Source of the DNA: Nocardia sp. CDC159
GTDB taxonomy: Bacteria; Actinomycetota; Actinomycetes; Mycobacteriales; Mycobacteriaceae
Length of the DNA: 64,000 nucleotides
Direction: 5' to 3'
Assembly: GCF_023740735.1 (NCBI RefSeq)
Contig: NZ_JAMRXH010000014.1
Coordinates: forward strand, 148,785 to 212,784
Of the stretch, positions 37,970 through 46,643 are shown one piece after another. The position numbers and the translations under genes were made by a program. Position 1 is the first letter of the stretch, and every line of letters starts with the position of its first letter. The notes under the pieces are model-generated. The model worked only from the letters and a program-made list of their open reading frames with translations, was not told the origin of the DNA and did no database searches.

Positions 37970-39529
37970 ATGACTGCGACCGGACGCCCCGCCTTCTACA
38001 TCACCACGGCCATCGCCTATCCCAACGGCGCGCCGCACATCGGGCATGCCTACGAGTACATCTCGGCGGACGCCCTGGCGCGGTTCAAGCGCATGGACGG
38101 TTACGACGTGTTCTTCATGACCGGCACCGACGAGCACGGCCAGAAGGTGCAGCAGGCCGCCCGGGCCGCGGGCGTGCCGGTCGAGGAGTACGCCGCGCGC
38201 AACTCCGACGTGTTCGAGGCGATGGACAAGACCCTCGACATCTCCTACGACCGCTTCATCCGCACCACCGACGAGGACCACCAGACCTCCTCGATCGCGA
38301 TCTGGGAGCGCATGCGGGCGGCCGGGGACATCTACCTGGACACCTACTCCGGCTGGTACTCGGTGCGCGACGAGGCGTTCTACACCGAGGAGGAGACGAC
38401 CGTCCTCGACGACGGCACCCGGGTGGCCACCGAGACCCGCACGCCGGTGGAGTGGACCGAGGAATCGAACTACTTCTTCCGGCTGTCGAAGTATCAGGAC
38501 CGACTGCTCGAACTGTACGAACAGCGGCCCGATTTCATCCTGCCCGCGACGCGGCGCAACGAGATCGTCAGCTATGTGAAGGCCGGGCTGAAGGATCTGT
38601 CCATCTCCCGCACCACCTTCGACTGGGGTGTGCCGGTGCCGGACGATCCCGCGCACGTGATGTACGTGTGGGTCGACGCGCTCACCAACTACCTCACCGG
38701 CGTCGGCTTCCCGAACACCGATTCCGAGGCCTTCGGCAAGTTCTGGCCCGCCGATCTGCACATCATCGGCAAGGACATCACCCGCTTCCACACCGTGTAC
38801 TGGCCCGCGTTCCTGATGTCGGCGGGCGTCGAACTGCCCAAACGCGTGTTCGTGCACGGCTTCCTGTACAACAAGGGCGAGAAGATGTCGAAGTCGGTCG
38901 GCAATGTGGTCGACCCGCTCGAACTCGTCGAGAACTACGGGCTGGACGCGGTGCGGTTCTTCCTGCTGCGCGAGATCTCCTACGGCCAGGACGGCTCCTA
39001 CAGCCACGAGGCGATCGTCGGCCGGATCAATACCGATCTGGCCAACGAGTACGGCAATCTGGTGCAGCGCAGCCTGAAGATGGTGGCGCGCGACTTCGGC
39101 TCGGCCGTGCCGACTCCCGGCGAGTTCACCGCCGAGGATCGCGAACTGCTCGACCGCGCGCGCGGCCTGCTGGAGCGCTGCCGCGCCGAGTTCGACCAGC
39201 AGCAGATGCATCTCGCGCTGGAGGCCATCTGGCTGACGCTGGGCGAGACGAACAGGTACTTCTCCGCCCAGCAGCCGTGGGCGCTGGCCAAGTCGGGCAC
39301 CCCGGAGGATGTGGTCCGCGAGGGCACCGTGCTCTACGTGACGCTCGAGGTGCTGCGTATCGTCTCGATCCTGGTGCAGCCGATCATTCCCGGCTCGTCC
39401 GCCCGCATCCTGGACCAGCTCGGGCAGACCAATCGCACCTTCGCCGATCTGGCCACGCCGATCGCGCCGGGCCTGGCGCTGCCCGCGCCGGAGCCGGTGT
39501 TCCCGAAGTACGTGGAGCCCAAGGACTAG
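37970..39529 (+). CDS. metG: Methionyl-tRNA synthetase
   Basis: A class I aminoacyl-tRNA synthetase of 519 residues. HIGH motif His23-Ile-Gly-His26 in AYPNGAPHIGH and KMSKS at 305-309. The zinc-knuckle cysteines are absent between the two, as in the short actinobacterial type. There is no C-terminal Arc1p-like domain. It is followed by a bidirectional terminator. Confidence 0.97.
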   Translation: MTATGRPAFYITTAIAYPNGAPHIGHAYEYISADALARFKRMDGYDVFFMTGTDEHGQKVQQAARAAGVPVEEYAARNSDVFEAMDKTLDISYDRFIRTTDEDHQTSSIAIWERMRAAGDIYLDTYSGWYSVRDEAFYTEEETTVLDDGTRVATETRTPVEWTEESNYFFRLSKYQDRLLELYEQRPDFILPATRRNEIVSYVKAGLKDLSISRTTFDWGVPVPDDPAHVMYVWVDALTNYLTGVGFPNTDSEAFGKFWPADLHIIGKDITRFHTVYWPAFLMSAGVELPKRVFVHGFLYNKGEKMSKSVGNVVDPLELVENYGLDAVRFFLLREISYGQDGSYSHEAIVGRINTDLANEYGNLVQRSLKMVARDFGSAVPTPGEFTAEDRELLDRARGLLERCRAEFDQQQMHLALEAIWLTLGETNRYFSAQQPWALAKSGTPEDVVREGTVLYVTLEVLRIVSILVQPIIPGSSARILDQLGQTNRTFADLATPIAPGLALPAPEPVFPKYVEPKD

Positions 39530-39575
39530 GGGTTCGCGGGCGGTCGAATTGCGGAGGCCGCCAAGGGCTTTCACG

Positions 39576-39609
39576 GTAATGGTGCCGCCCGCAGTACCGG
39601 CACCATTAC
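39576..39609. terminator. Bidirectional terminator between convergent metG and rsmI
   Basis: GTAATGGTGCC (39576-39586) pairs perfectly with GGCACCATTAC (39599-39609) across a 12-nt loop. The outer pairs are AT-rich, so it can serve both genes. Confidence 0.8.
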
Positions 39610-39664
39610 AGAATCAATACTACGAAACAAACACATTTCAAACCTGCCCCGAAATTCTCGGGTA

Positions 39665-40513
39665 TTACTTGTCGACGCGGGCGGCCAGCACCGCGTCGTA
39701 GAGCTCGCGGCGCGAGGTCCCGGCGGCCGCCGCGACCTCGGCGCACGCCTCCTTGAGCCGGACACCCTCGGCGACCAGCGCCTCGACCTCACCCACCAAA
39801 TCCGCGGGGTCGGCCGAGCGCGGCCGCGCGCCCTCGATGACCACGGTGATCTCCCCGCGCGCCCCCTCGACCGCCCACGCCGCGAGTTCGGCGAGGGTGC
39901 CGCGAACGACCTCCTCGTAGGTCTTCGTCAACTCCCGGCAGACCGCGGCGCGACGGTCGGGCCCGAGCATCTCGACGGCATCGGCCAGGCAGTCGGCCAG
40001 CCGGTGGGGCGCCTCGAAGAACACCACCGCCCGCTCCTCGCGCAGCAGCGTGCCCAGCCACTGCCGGCGCTGCCCGCCCTTGCGCGGGGCGAATCCGTCG
40101 AAGCAGAACCGCTCCATCGGCAGGCCCGACAGGGCCAGAGCGGTGGTGACGGCCGAGGGCCCGGGCAGACAGGTCACCGACAATCCGCGCTCCACACACG
40201 CGGCCACCATCCGATACCCCGGATCACTGACCGACGGCATCCCCGCGTCGGTCACCAGCAACACGGTGCGCCCGGCCTCGATCTCCTCCAGCAGCAACGG
40301 AATTCGCGCCGTCTCGACATGGTCGTAGAAGCTCACCACCCGCCCGGCGATCTCCACCTCCAGCGCCTTGGCCAGCGCCTTCGTCCGCCGCGTATCCTCC
40401 GCGGCCACCACATCGGCCGACCCCAGCGCCTCCCGCAGCCGCCGCGACGCATCCCCGACATCCCCCATCGGCGTCGCCGCGAGCACCAACCGCCCGGCGG
40501 GCTGTTCGGTCAT
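39665..40513 (-). CDS. rsmI: 16S rRNA (cytidine1402-2'-O)-methyltransferase RsmI
   Basis: A SAM-dependent tetrapyrrole-methylase-fold enzyme, 282 residues, methylating C1402 in the decoding centre. It has GRLVLAATPMGDVGDAS at the N-terminus (ATPxG..D), VVAAEDTRRT, LLVTDAGMPSVSDPG and ELTKTYEEVVRGTL. ATG 40513 is preferred to the longer frame. It is divergent from pmt, the same neighbours as in mycobacteria. Confidence 0.95.
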   Translation of the reverse strand: MTEQPAGRLVLAATPMGDVGDASRRLREALGSADVVAAEDTRRTKALAKALEVEIAGRVVSFYDHVETARIPLLLEEIEAGRTVLLVTDAGMPSVSDPGYRMVAACVERGLSVTCLPGPSAVTTALALSGLPMERFCFDGFAPRKGGQRRQWLGTLLREERAVVFFEAPHRLADCLADAVEMLGPDRRAAVCRELTKTYEEVVRGTLAELAAWAVEGARGEITVVIEGARPRSADPADLVGEVEALVAEGVRLKEACAEVAAAAGTSRRELYDAVLAARVDK

Positions 40514-40662
40514 CACCACTCCCGTCTCGGTTCCCTGTCCCCCTACCCCATCACATCCGCGCAGACGGAAAACCCGGTGGGCGGTTCCCGGGCAACAAGA
40601 CATACCAGCGAGGAACGACGAGACTCAGGGCCGCGAACCCGCCGGAGCGAAGCGGAGGCAAA

Positions 40663-42276
40663 ATGAACACCGTGACCCAGCTGACCGACGCGCGACCGCC
40701 GATCGGCGCGGGCCCGGCCTTGTCCAGTCCGGCGCCGCTACGCCCCACCCCCGATTTCGGACCCACCGACTGGGCGCGCGGCTGGTTGGTCACGCTGTTC
40801 CTGACCGTGATCGCGGGTGTCACCCGGTTCCTCGAACTGGGCTATCCGACCGATGCGGGGACGCCGGTCTTCGACGAGAAGCACTACACGCCGCAGGCCT
40901 GGCAGATGATCACCGGCGGTGGCACCGAGGACAATCCGGCCTTCGGGCTGATCGTGCACCCGCCGGTCGGCAAGCAGATGATCGCGCTCGGTGAACTGAT
41001 CTTCGGCTACACCCCCTGGGGCTGGCGGTTCAGCGCCGCGCTGTTCGGCTCGCTGCTGGTGCTGCTGGTCGTGCGAATCGTGCGCAGGCTGACCCGCTCC
41101 ACCATGATCGGCGCGATCGCGGGGCTGCTGCTGATCTGCGACGGCGCCACCTTCGTGGCCTCGCGGATCGGCATGCTCGACATCTTCCAGGCGCTGTTCG
41201 TCACCGCCGCCTTCGGCTGTCTGATCGTCGACCGCGACCAGGTGCGCGAACGGCTCGCCCGCGCCGACGCGCAGGGCCGAATCGCGTTCAGCGCCTGGGG
41301 TCCCCGGCTCGGCGTGCGCTGGTGGCGCTTCGGCGCGGGTGTGCTGCTCGGCCTGGCGTGCGGGGTGAAGTGGTCCGGGCTCTACTTCATCGCCTTCTTC
41401 GGGCTGCTGTCGGTCGGCTTCGATCTGGCGGCGCGGCGCGCGTATCGGGTGCCGCGCCCGTGGGCGGGCACCGCGATCCGCGATATCGGCCCGGCGTTGT
41501 ACGCCCTGGTGCTGATTCCGCTGCTGGTCTATCTGGGCAGCTACTCGATGTGGTTCGCCAGCGAGAGCGGCTACGACCGCTATTCGGTCGGCAATCCCTA
41601 CGCGGGTAAGAATACGATCGGCACCGGCGGCTTCTGGTCCTGGGTGCCCGACGCCTTGCGGTCGCTGTGGCACAACCAGGGCGAATCGCTGACTTTCCAT
41701 GAGGGCCTGACCAATTCGGCGGGCAATCATCACCCCTGGGAATCCAAGCCGTGGTCCTGGCCGATGAGCCTGCGGCCGATGATGTACTACTACGCCGACA
41801 ACGGGGTGACCGGCTGCGGCCAATCGGTGTGCGTGAAGGCGGTGATGCTGATCGGCACGCCCGCCATCTGGTGGCTCGCGCTCCCCATGCTGGCCTGGGC
41901 GATCTGGCGCACCGCGACGCGGCGCGACTGGCGCTACGCGGCCGTGCTGGTCGGCTACGGCGCCGGGCTGCTGCCCTGGTTCGCGACGCTGGACCGGCAG
42001 ATGTACTTCTTCTATGCCGTGCCGATGGCCCCGTTCCTGGTGATGGGTGTCGCGCTGGCACTCGGCGACATCCTCGGGCCCGCCCCGTTCGTCCGCGGGC
42101 CCGACGGGCAGCGCTGGCCGATCACCACCGAGCGGCGCAATCTCAGCCTGCTGCTCGTCTGTCTGTACCTGGCCGTGGTGGTGGCCAACTTCATCTGGCT
42201 GTGGCCGATCCTCACCGCCCTGCCGATCACCCCGGGCAACTGGCAGGATCACCTGTGGCTGCCCAGCTGGCGATGA
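40663..42276 (+). CDS. pmt: Dolichyl-phosphate-mannose-protein mannosyltransferase (Pmt)
   Basis: An integral membrane GT39 enzyme that O-mannosylates exported proteins using polyprenyl-phosphomannose. It has 537 residues and about ten membrane segments. The essential acidic pair Asp71-Glu72 in TPVFDEKHYTPQAW is in the first extracellular loop. The later conserved loops (HPPVGKQMIALGE, NHHPWESKPWSWP) match the Rv1002c type. The start is ATG 40663. Confidence 0.95.
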   Translation: MNTVTQLTDARPPIGAGPALSSPAPLRPTPDFGPTDWARGWLVTLFLTVIAGVTRFLELGYPTDAGTPVFDEKHYTPQAWQMITGGGTEDNPAFGLIVHPPVGKQMIALGELIFGYTPWGWRFSAALFGSLLVLLVVRIVRRLTRSTMIGAIAGLLLICDGATFVASRIGMLDIFQALFVTAAFGCLIVDRDQVRERLARADAQGRIAFSAWGPRLGVRWWRFGAGVLLGLACGVKWSGLYFIAFFGLLSVGFDLAARRAYRVPRPWAGTAIRDIGPALYALVLIPLLVYLGSYSMWFASESGYDRYSVGNPYAGKNTIGTGGFWSWVPDALRSLWHNQGESLTFHEGLTNSAGNHHPWESKPWSWPMSLRPMMYYYADNGVTGCGQSVCVKAVMLIGTPAIWWLALPMLAWAIWRTATRRDWRYAAVLVGYGAGLLPWFATLDRQMYFFYAVPMAPFLVMGVALALGDILGPAPFVRGPDGQRWPITTERRNLSLLLVCLYLAVVVANFIWLWPILTALPITPGNWQDHLWLPSWR

Positions 42277-42279
42277 TCG

Positions 42280-42639
42280 TTATTCGTTGAGCGCGGCCCG
42301 CACGTAGCGCAGCGCCGCCTCGTCGTCGAGGCCGAGCCGCCGGATCACACCCACGTATTCGGTGGCCGCCCGTCCGGCCGCGTCGCGGGTCGGATCCCCC
42401 GACGAGGCGATGAACGAGCCCAGCCGCCCGCGGGTCTCGAGCACCCCGTCCTGCTCCAGTTCGCGATATGCCCGCGCGACGGTGTTGGGCGCCAACCCGA
42501 GCTGGGCCGCGAGCGCGCGCACCGTCGGGATCTTGGTTCCGGCCGTCAGCTCGCCGGACCGCACCCGGGCGACGATGCCCTGCCGCAGCTGCTCGTACGG
42601 GGGAACCGTCGAGTGATGGTCGACCGGAATCTCGAGCAT
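42280..42639 (-). CDS. GntR-family regulator (YtrA type, short)
   Basis: A 119-residue protein with the winged helix PPYEQLRQGIVARVRSGELTAGTKIPTVRALAAQLGLAPNTVARAYRELEQDGV and only a short C-terminal helix pair (RLGLDDEAALRYVRAAL). This is the YtrA subfamily, often controlling a nearby operon. It lies 9 bp downstream of arcA, so it is probably cotranscribed; whether it regulates arcA is inference. Confidence 0.9.
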   Translation of the reverse strand: MLEIPVDHHSTVPPYEQLRQGIVARVRSGELTAGTKIPTVRALAAQLGLAPNTVARAYRELEQDGVLETRGRLGSFIASSGDPTRDAAGRAATEYVGVIRRLGLDDEAALRYVRAALNE

Positions 42640-42648
42640 GACCGTCTC

Positions 42649-43878
42649 TCAGACCTCGTCGCGCGCGAGCGGGCAGGACAGGCAGCGGGGTCCGCCGCGC
42701 CCGGAGCCCAGTTCGGAGCCCGGGATGGTGAGCACCTCGATGCCCGCGTCCGCCAGCCGCGCGTTCGTATTCTCGTTGCGTTCATAGGCGACGACCACCC
42801 CCGGGGCCAGCGCCAGGGTGTTGTTGCCGTCGTCCCACTGTTCCCGTTCGGCGGTGACGCCGTCCAGGCCGGTATCGATGATGCGCAGCTTGTCGATGCC
42901 CATCGCCTCGGCCGCGGCGGGCAGGAACGGGTCCGGCCCGCTCATGCCCACCGCGCCGTCGCGCTCCTTGCGAATGGTGAACGCGTGCAGCGAATCCTGC
43001 ACCGCCGGATACATCACCACCGCATCACGATCGACCATGGTGCACACCGTGTCCAGATGCATGGTGGCCCGGTTCTGCGCGATCGGCACCACCAGCACGG
43101 TATGCGCGAGATTGTCCTCGAACAGGCTGCGCGCCAGCGCCTCCGCCCCGGCCGGGGAGGTCCGCTCACCGACGCCGATCGCCACCACGCCGGGCGCGAG
43201 CAGTAGCACATCGCCGCCCTCCATCGGCGCGGTATGCGATTCGTAGGCCCGCCGCACGCCCAGGAAGCGCGGATGGAAGGCATAGATGAGATCGGTGAGC
43301 GAGGTCTCGCGGGCCCGGGCGGGCAGGGCCAGCGAGGTGATGGCCACCTTCGGGCCCACCCAGAACGACGAGTCCCGAGTGAACAGCAGATTCGGCAGCG
43401 GATCGATGACGAAATCGGTGCCGTGGTGCATGCGGCGCACCAGCGAGGTGGCGGCGGAACCGAAGGGCAGCTCGTCGAAGGTCATACCGGCCATCAGGAC
43501 GCGGGCCAGATCCTCCGGGGGCACCCCCCGCAGGTGAGCCTTGAGATCCTCGGCCAGCGCGTGCCCGATGCGCCGGGCGTCGACCGCGGCGGTGATGCCC
43601 ATACTGCGGCCGGGTCGGCTCACCGCCAGCGTCTGGACCAGCAGATCGCGCAGCAGCAGCACCTCCACCCCGCGCCCGCGCAGCACGTCGGCGAAGACAT
43701 CGTGCTCCTGCTGGGCGCGCTCGACCCAGGGGATGCCGTCGAAGAGCAGCTGATCGTTGTTGCGCGGGGTGAGCCGCCGCAGTTCGTCGCCGGGCCGGTG
43801 CAACAGCACCGTGCGCAGCGTGCCCACCTCGCTTGTCACGGAAAACGGTCGCGCCGACGGCACAGCCTCTGCTTCCAT
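42649..43878 (-). CDS. arcA: Arginine deiminase
   Basis: Converts arginine to citrulline and ammonia. It has 409 residues, with substrate-site GTLRTVLLHRPGDELRRLTP, LLFTRDSSFWVG, MEGGDVLLL, and the catalytic Cys near the C-terminus in GRGGPRCLSCPL. ATG 43878 gives the family length; 43914 is also open. No arcB, arcC or arginine/ornithine antiporter is nearby, as in mycobacteria, so the full ATP-yielding ADI pathway is not encoded here. Confidence 0.95.
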   Translation of the reverse strand: MEAEAVPSARPFSVTSEVGTLRTVLLHRPGDELRRLTPRNNDQLLFDGIPWVERAQQEHDVFADVLRGRGVEVLLLRDLLVQTLAVSRPGRSMGITAAVDARRIGHALAEDLKAHLRGVPPEDLARVLMAGMTFDELPFGSAATSLVRRMHHGTDFVIDPLPNLLFTRDSSFWVGPKVAITSLALPARARETSLTDLIYAFHPRFLGVRRAYESHTAPMEGGDVLLLAPGVVAIGVGERTSPAGAEALARSLFEDNLAHTVLVVPIAQNRATMHLDTVCTMVDRDAVVMYPAVQDSLHAFTIRKERDGAVGMSGPDPFLPAAAEAMGIDKLRIIDTGLDGVTAEREQWDDGNNTLALAPGVVVAYERNENTNARLADAGIEVLTIPGSELGSGRGGPRCLSCPLARDEV

Positions 43879-43976
43879 GGCTTCGACCGTAATCGTCACG
43901 GGCCGCATTGGCACGGAATTCGCTGGGCCCGGAGTTCACCCCCAGTTCTTCCGAACGGGCGGAACGGGCCGGGAAC

Positions 43977-43992
43977 CTAAAGTATTGTTTAG
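43977..43992. promoter_or_regulatory. SoxR-box-like inverted repeat at the soxR start
   Basis: CTAAA-GTATTG-TTTAG is an inverted repeat with 5-bp arms and a 6-bp spacer, ending 2 bp before the soxR ATG. It could be a MerR-type operator. The closeness to the ATG implies a leaderless or very short soxR message. Confidence 0.5.
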
Positions 43993-43994
43993 CT

Positions 43995-44513
43995 ATGCAG
44001 CATACGACGTGGCAGGCCAAGGAGCTCACCCCCGGACAGTTGTCCGAGCGCAGCGGAGTCGCGGTGTCCGCGCTGCATTTCTACGAACGCGAGGGTCTGA
44101 TCAGCAGCCGACGCACCAGCGGCAATCAGCGGCGCTACTCCCGGGAAACGCTGCGCCGGGTCGCTTTCATCCGCATCTCCCAGCGAGTCGGCATCCCGCT
44201 CAGCGAGATTCGCAAGGCCCTGGACACGCTGCCGGAGGGCCGCACCCCCAATCGCAAGGACTGGGAACGGTTGTCCACACTGTGGCAGGCCGACCTCGAC
44301 CAGCGCATCGAACAGCTGGTCCGCCTGCGCGACAGCCTCACCGGCTGCATCGGCTGCGGATGTCTGTCGCTGGCCAGCTGCCGCATCGCCAATTGGCACG
44401 ACAAACTCGGTGAGCAGGGCCCGGGCGCCCGCGTGCTGGACGTGAACATCAACTGCACCAAGCAGATCGACGGCTGCGTCGAATCCGCGGAACCGGCGGC
44501 GGAATCAGCCTAG
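43995..44513 (+). CDS. soxR: Redox-sensitive transcriptional activator SoxR
   Basis: A MerR-family [2Fe-2S] sensor of redox-cycling compounds, 172 residues. N-terminal winged HTH (LSERSGVAVSALHFYEREGLISSRRTSGNQRRY), dimerisation helix, then the cluster cysteines C118, C121, C123 and C129 in the canonical C-x2-C-x-C-x5-C arrangement. No soxS is expected outside enterics; actinobacterial SoxR acts directly on oxidoreductases and transporters. The convergent SDR at 44505 overlaps its 3' end by 9 bp. Confidence 0.95.
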   Translation: MQHTTWQAKELTPGQLSERSGVAVSALHFYEREGLISSRRTSGNQRRYSRETLRRVAFIRISQRVGIPLSEIRKALDTLPEGRTPNRKDWERLSTLWQADLDQRIEQLVRLRDSLTGCIGCGCLSLASCRIANWHDKLGEQGPGARVLDVNINCTKQIDGCVESAEPAAESA

Positions 44514-45353
44514 GAACGAGTTGAATTTGTCGTTGGCCCGGCGCATGACGAATTCGTAGGGCCAGGCGAATTTGCGCGCCCACCAGTAGCCGAAGCGCAC
44601 CTCGAAGGAGGTGTGCACCAGGAAGCGGTTGCGCTCGATGCCGCGCAGAATCTGCTGGGCCACCCGCTCCGGCGAGGCGGCGTGCTTCTGAAAGAGCTTG
44701 GTGTAGCGCTGAATTCGCGGATCCTCGCGATCGACCCCGGCGATCTCGACGGTCTGCACCAGGCCCGTGTTCACCGCGCCCGGCACCACCAGATGCACGG
44801 TGATGCCGTGCCGCTCGAGGTCGAACCGCAACACCTCCGACACCCCGCGCAGTCCGAACTTGCTGGCGCTGTAGGGGGCATGCCACGGAAATGCCAGCAG
44901 CCCCGCGGCCGAGGACACGTTCACCAGCGCCCCGCCGCGCCCGGCCCGCACCATCGGCGGCACGAAGGTCTCGATGACGTGGATCGGGCCCATCAGGTTG
45001 ACATCGATGAGCCGCCGCCAGTGCCGGTGCTCCAGATTCTCCACCGTGCCCCAGGCCGATACGCCCGCCACGTTCATCACCACATCGAGGCTGCCGTGCC
45101 GATCGTGCACCTCCTGCGCGAACGCCCGCACCGCCTCGTAGTCGCTGATATCCAGGGCGCGCGAGACCAGCACCTTGCCGCCCTCGCGGCCGATCGCCTC
45201 GACGGTATCGGCCAGCCCCTCGGCATCGATATCGGTGAGCACCACCTCCGCCCCGGCCCGCGCCGCGGCGATCGCGGTCGCCCGCCCTATCCCACTGGCC
45301 GCACCGGTGATCAGGGTCTTCTTGCCACTGACGGACTTCAAGCGATCGCGCAC
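44505..45353 (-). CDS. Short-chain dehydrogenase/reductase, 282 residues
   Basis: A classical SDR with GKKTLITGAASGIGRATAIAAARAGAEVVLTDID at the N-terminus, MNVAGVSAWG, catalytic VSSAAG and YSASKFGLRG. A C-terminal extension (FGYWWARKFAWPYEFVMRRANDKFNSFLG) is of the kind seen in mycobacterial SDRs of the Rv1144-like or membrane-associated type. GTG 45353 follows GAGGAA by 5 nt; the frame is open further but without support. Convergent with soxR (9-bp overlap), which makes it a possible but unproved SoxR target. Confidence 0.88.
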   Translation of the reverse strand: MRDRLKSVSGKKTLITGAASGIGRATAIAAARAGAEVVLTDIDAEGLADTVEAIGREGGKVLVSRALDISDYEAVRAFAQEVHDRHGSLDVVMNVAGVSAWGTVENLEHRHWRRLIDVNLMGPIHVIETFVPPMVRAGRGGALVNVSSAAGLLAFPWHAPYSASKFGLRGVSEVLRFDLERHGITVHLVVPGAVNTGLVQTVEIAGVDREDPRIQRYTKLFQKHAASPERVAQQILRGIERNRFLVHTSFEVRFGYWWARKFAWPYEFVMRRANDKFNSFLG

Positions 45354-45448
45354 GCCGTTCCTCGAATGCTGTTGAGCGGACGTCTTCCGTGTTCCTGTGC
45401 TGCCGAGGAGCATACGGGTTCGCGGGCGCACGGGTTCGAAACCGCGGA

Positions 45449-46576
45449 TCAGCGGCCCGCGAAGACCTTCAGCATCCGGCTCACCGCGGCTCGCCACGGG
45501 AACTGCTCGGCCCGGCTGCGCGCGGCCCGGCGGCGCTGGGTCTGCGGCAGCGCGAGCACGTCGGTGACCGCCCGCGCGAAGGCCGCGGGATGGTCGGCGG
45601 CGACCGCACCGCAGTCCGCGGTCACGATATCGGCCAGCGCCGAGGACCGGCTCGCCACCACCGGCGTGCCCGCCGCCAGCGCCTCCAGCGCGGCCAGCCC
45701 GAACGTCTCGTGCGGCCCCGGCGCCAGCGAGACGTCGGCACTGGCCAGCAGGGTCGCCAGCCGCGTGCGATCGTCGACGAATCCGGTGAAGTGCACCGCG
45801 GCCCGCCCGTCCCACAGCGGGGCGATCCCGCGCGCCAGCCGCTGCAGCGACTCCCGCCGCGGCCCGTCTCCCACCACGATCAGCCGCGCGTCCACCCCGC
45901 ACCGGCGCAGCCTGCCCAGCGCGGCGATGCTGCGATCCACCCGCTTCTCCACCGACAGTCGGCCGCAGTGCACCAGCAGCGGATAGTCACCCCCCAGCTC
46001 GGCCCGCAGCCGCCCGTCGTGCCGACGGGGACTGAACATCTCCAGATCCACCCCCAGCGGCACCAGTGCCACGTTCGGCACATCGATGCGCTGAAACTCC
46101 TGCCGCGCGAATTCGGTTGTGCAGACCACGATGTCGTAATCGGCCGCGGTCCGGCGATTGGCCGCGTCCGCGGCGCGACGCGCCACCGGCCCCGGCAGCA
46201 CCTGCCCGAGCAGCCGATCCAGCCGCTCGTGCGAGATCATCACCCCCGCGATATCCCGCCGCCGCGCCCACCGCCCGAACCCCCGCAGCGTCAGCCGATC
46301 CGACACCTCCAGCGCATCCGGCCGCAATCCCACCAGCACATCGGCCACCCGCCACGGATCCGCGGCCCGATAACCCCCCGTCCCCGGAATCGCCAAGGCG
46401 GGCACGGTCACCCGCACCACCCCACTCCCCAGCACCTCTTCACTCCACCGCGCCCCCGGCACGACCAGCACCACCTCGTGCCCCGCCGCCACATACCCCG
46501 CCCCCAAATGATGTAACGCGGTGCGAAGTCCCCCAGACCGCGGACCATAGAAGTTCGCCAGCTGAACGATGCGCAC
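45449..46576 (-). CDS. GT4 glycosyltransferase, PimC-like alpha-mannosyltransferase
   Basis: A GT-B enzyme of 375 residues. It opens VRIVQLANFYGPRSGGLRTALHHLG and has CTTEFARQEFQRI, VPLGVDLEMFSPRR, HCGRLSVEKRVDRSI and the donor-binding PGPHETFGLAALEALAAGTPVVAS. These lines match PimC, which adds a mannose to phosphatidylinositol mannoside, as I remember it from M. tuberculosis CDC1551. GTG 46576 is the start used by that family. It may instead act on another mannolipid. Confidence 0.87.
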   Translation of the reverse strand: MRIVQLANFYGPRSGGLRTALHHLGAGYVAAGHEVVLVVPGARWSEEVLGSGVVRVTVPALAIPGTGGYRAADPWRVADVLVGLRPDALEVSDRLTLRGFGRWARRRDIAGVMISHERLDRLLGQVLPGPVARRAADAANRRTAADYDIVVCTTEFARQEFQRIDVPNVALVPLGVDLEMFSPRRHDGRLRAELGGDYPLLVHCGRLSVEKRVDRSIAALGRLRRCGVDARLIVVGDGPRRESLQRLARGIAPLWDGRAAVHFTGFVDDRTRLATLLASADVSLAPGPHETFGLAALEALAAGTPVVASRSSALADIVTADCGAVAADHPAAFARAVTDVLALPQTQRRRAARSRAEQFPWRAAVSRMLKVFAGR

Positions 46577-46643
46577 CTGCCGATCGTTCCCGGTTACCAG
46601 GCCAATTGGGTCAACGCGGTGTGAACAGGGTGGGAAGTGTGGG

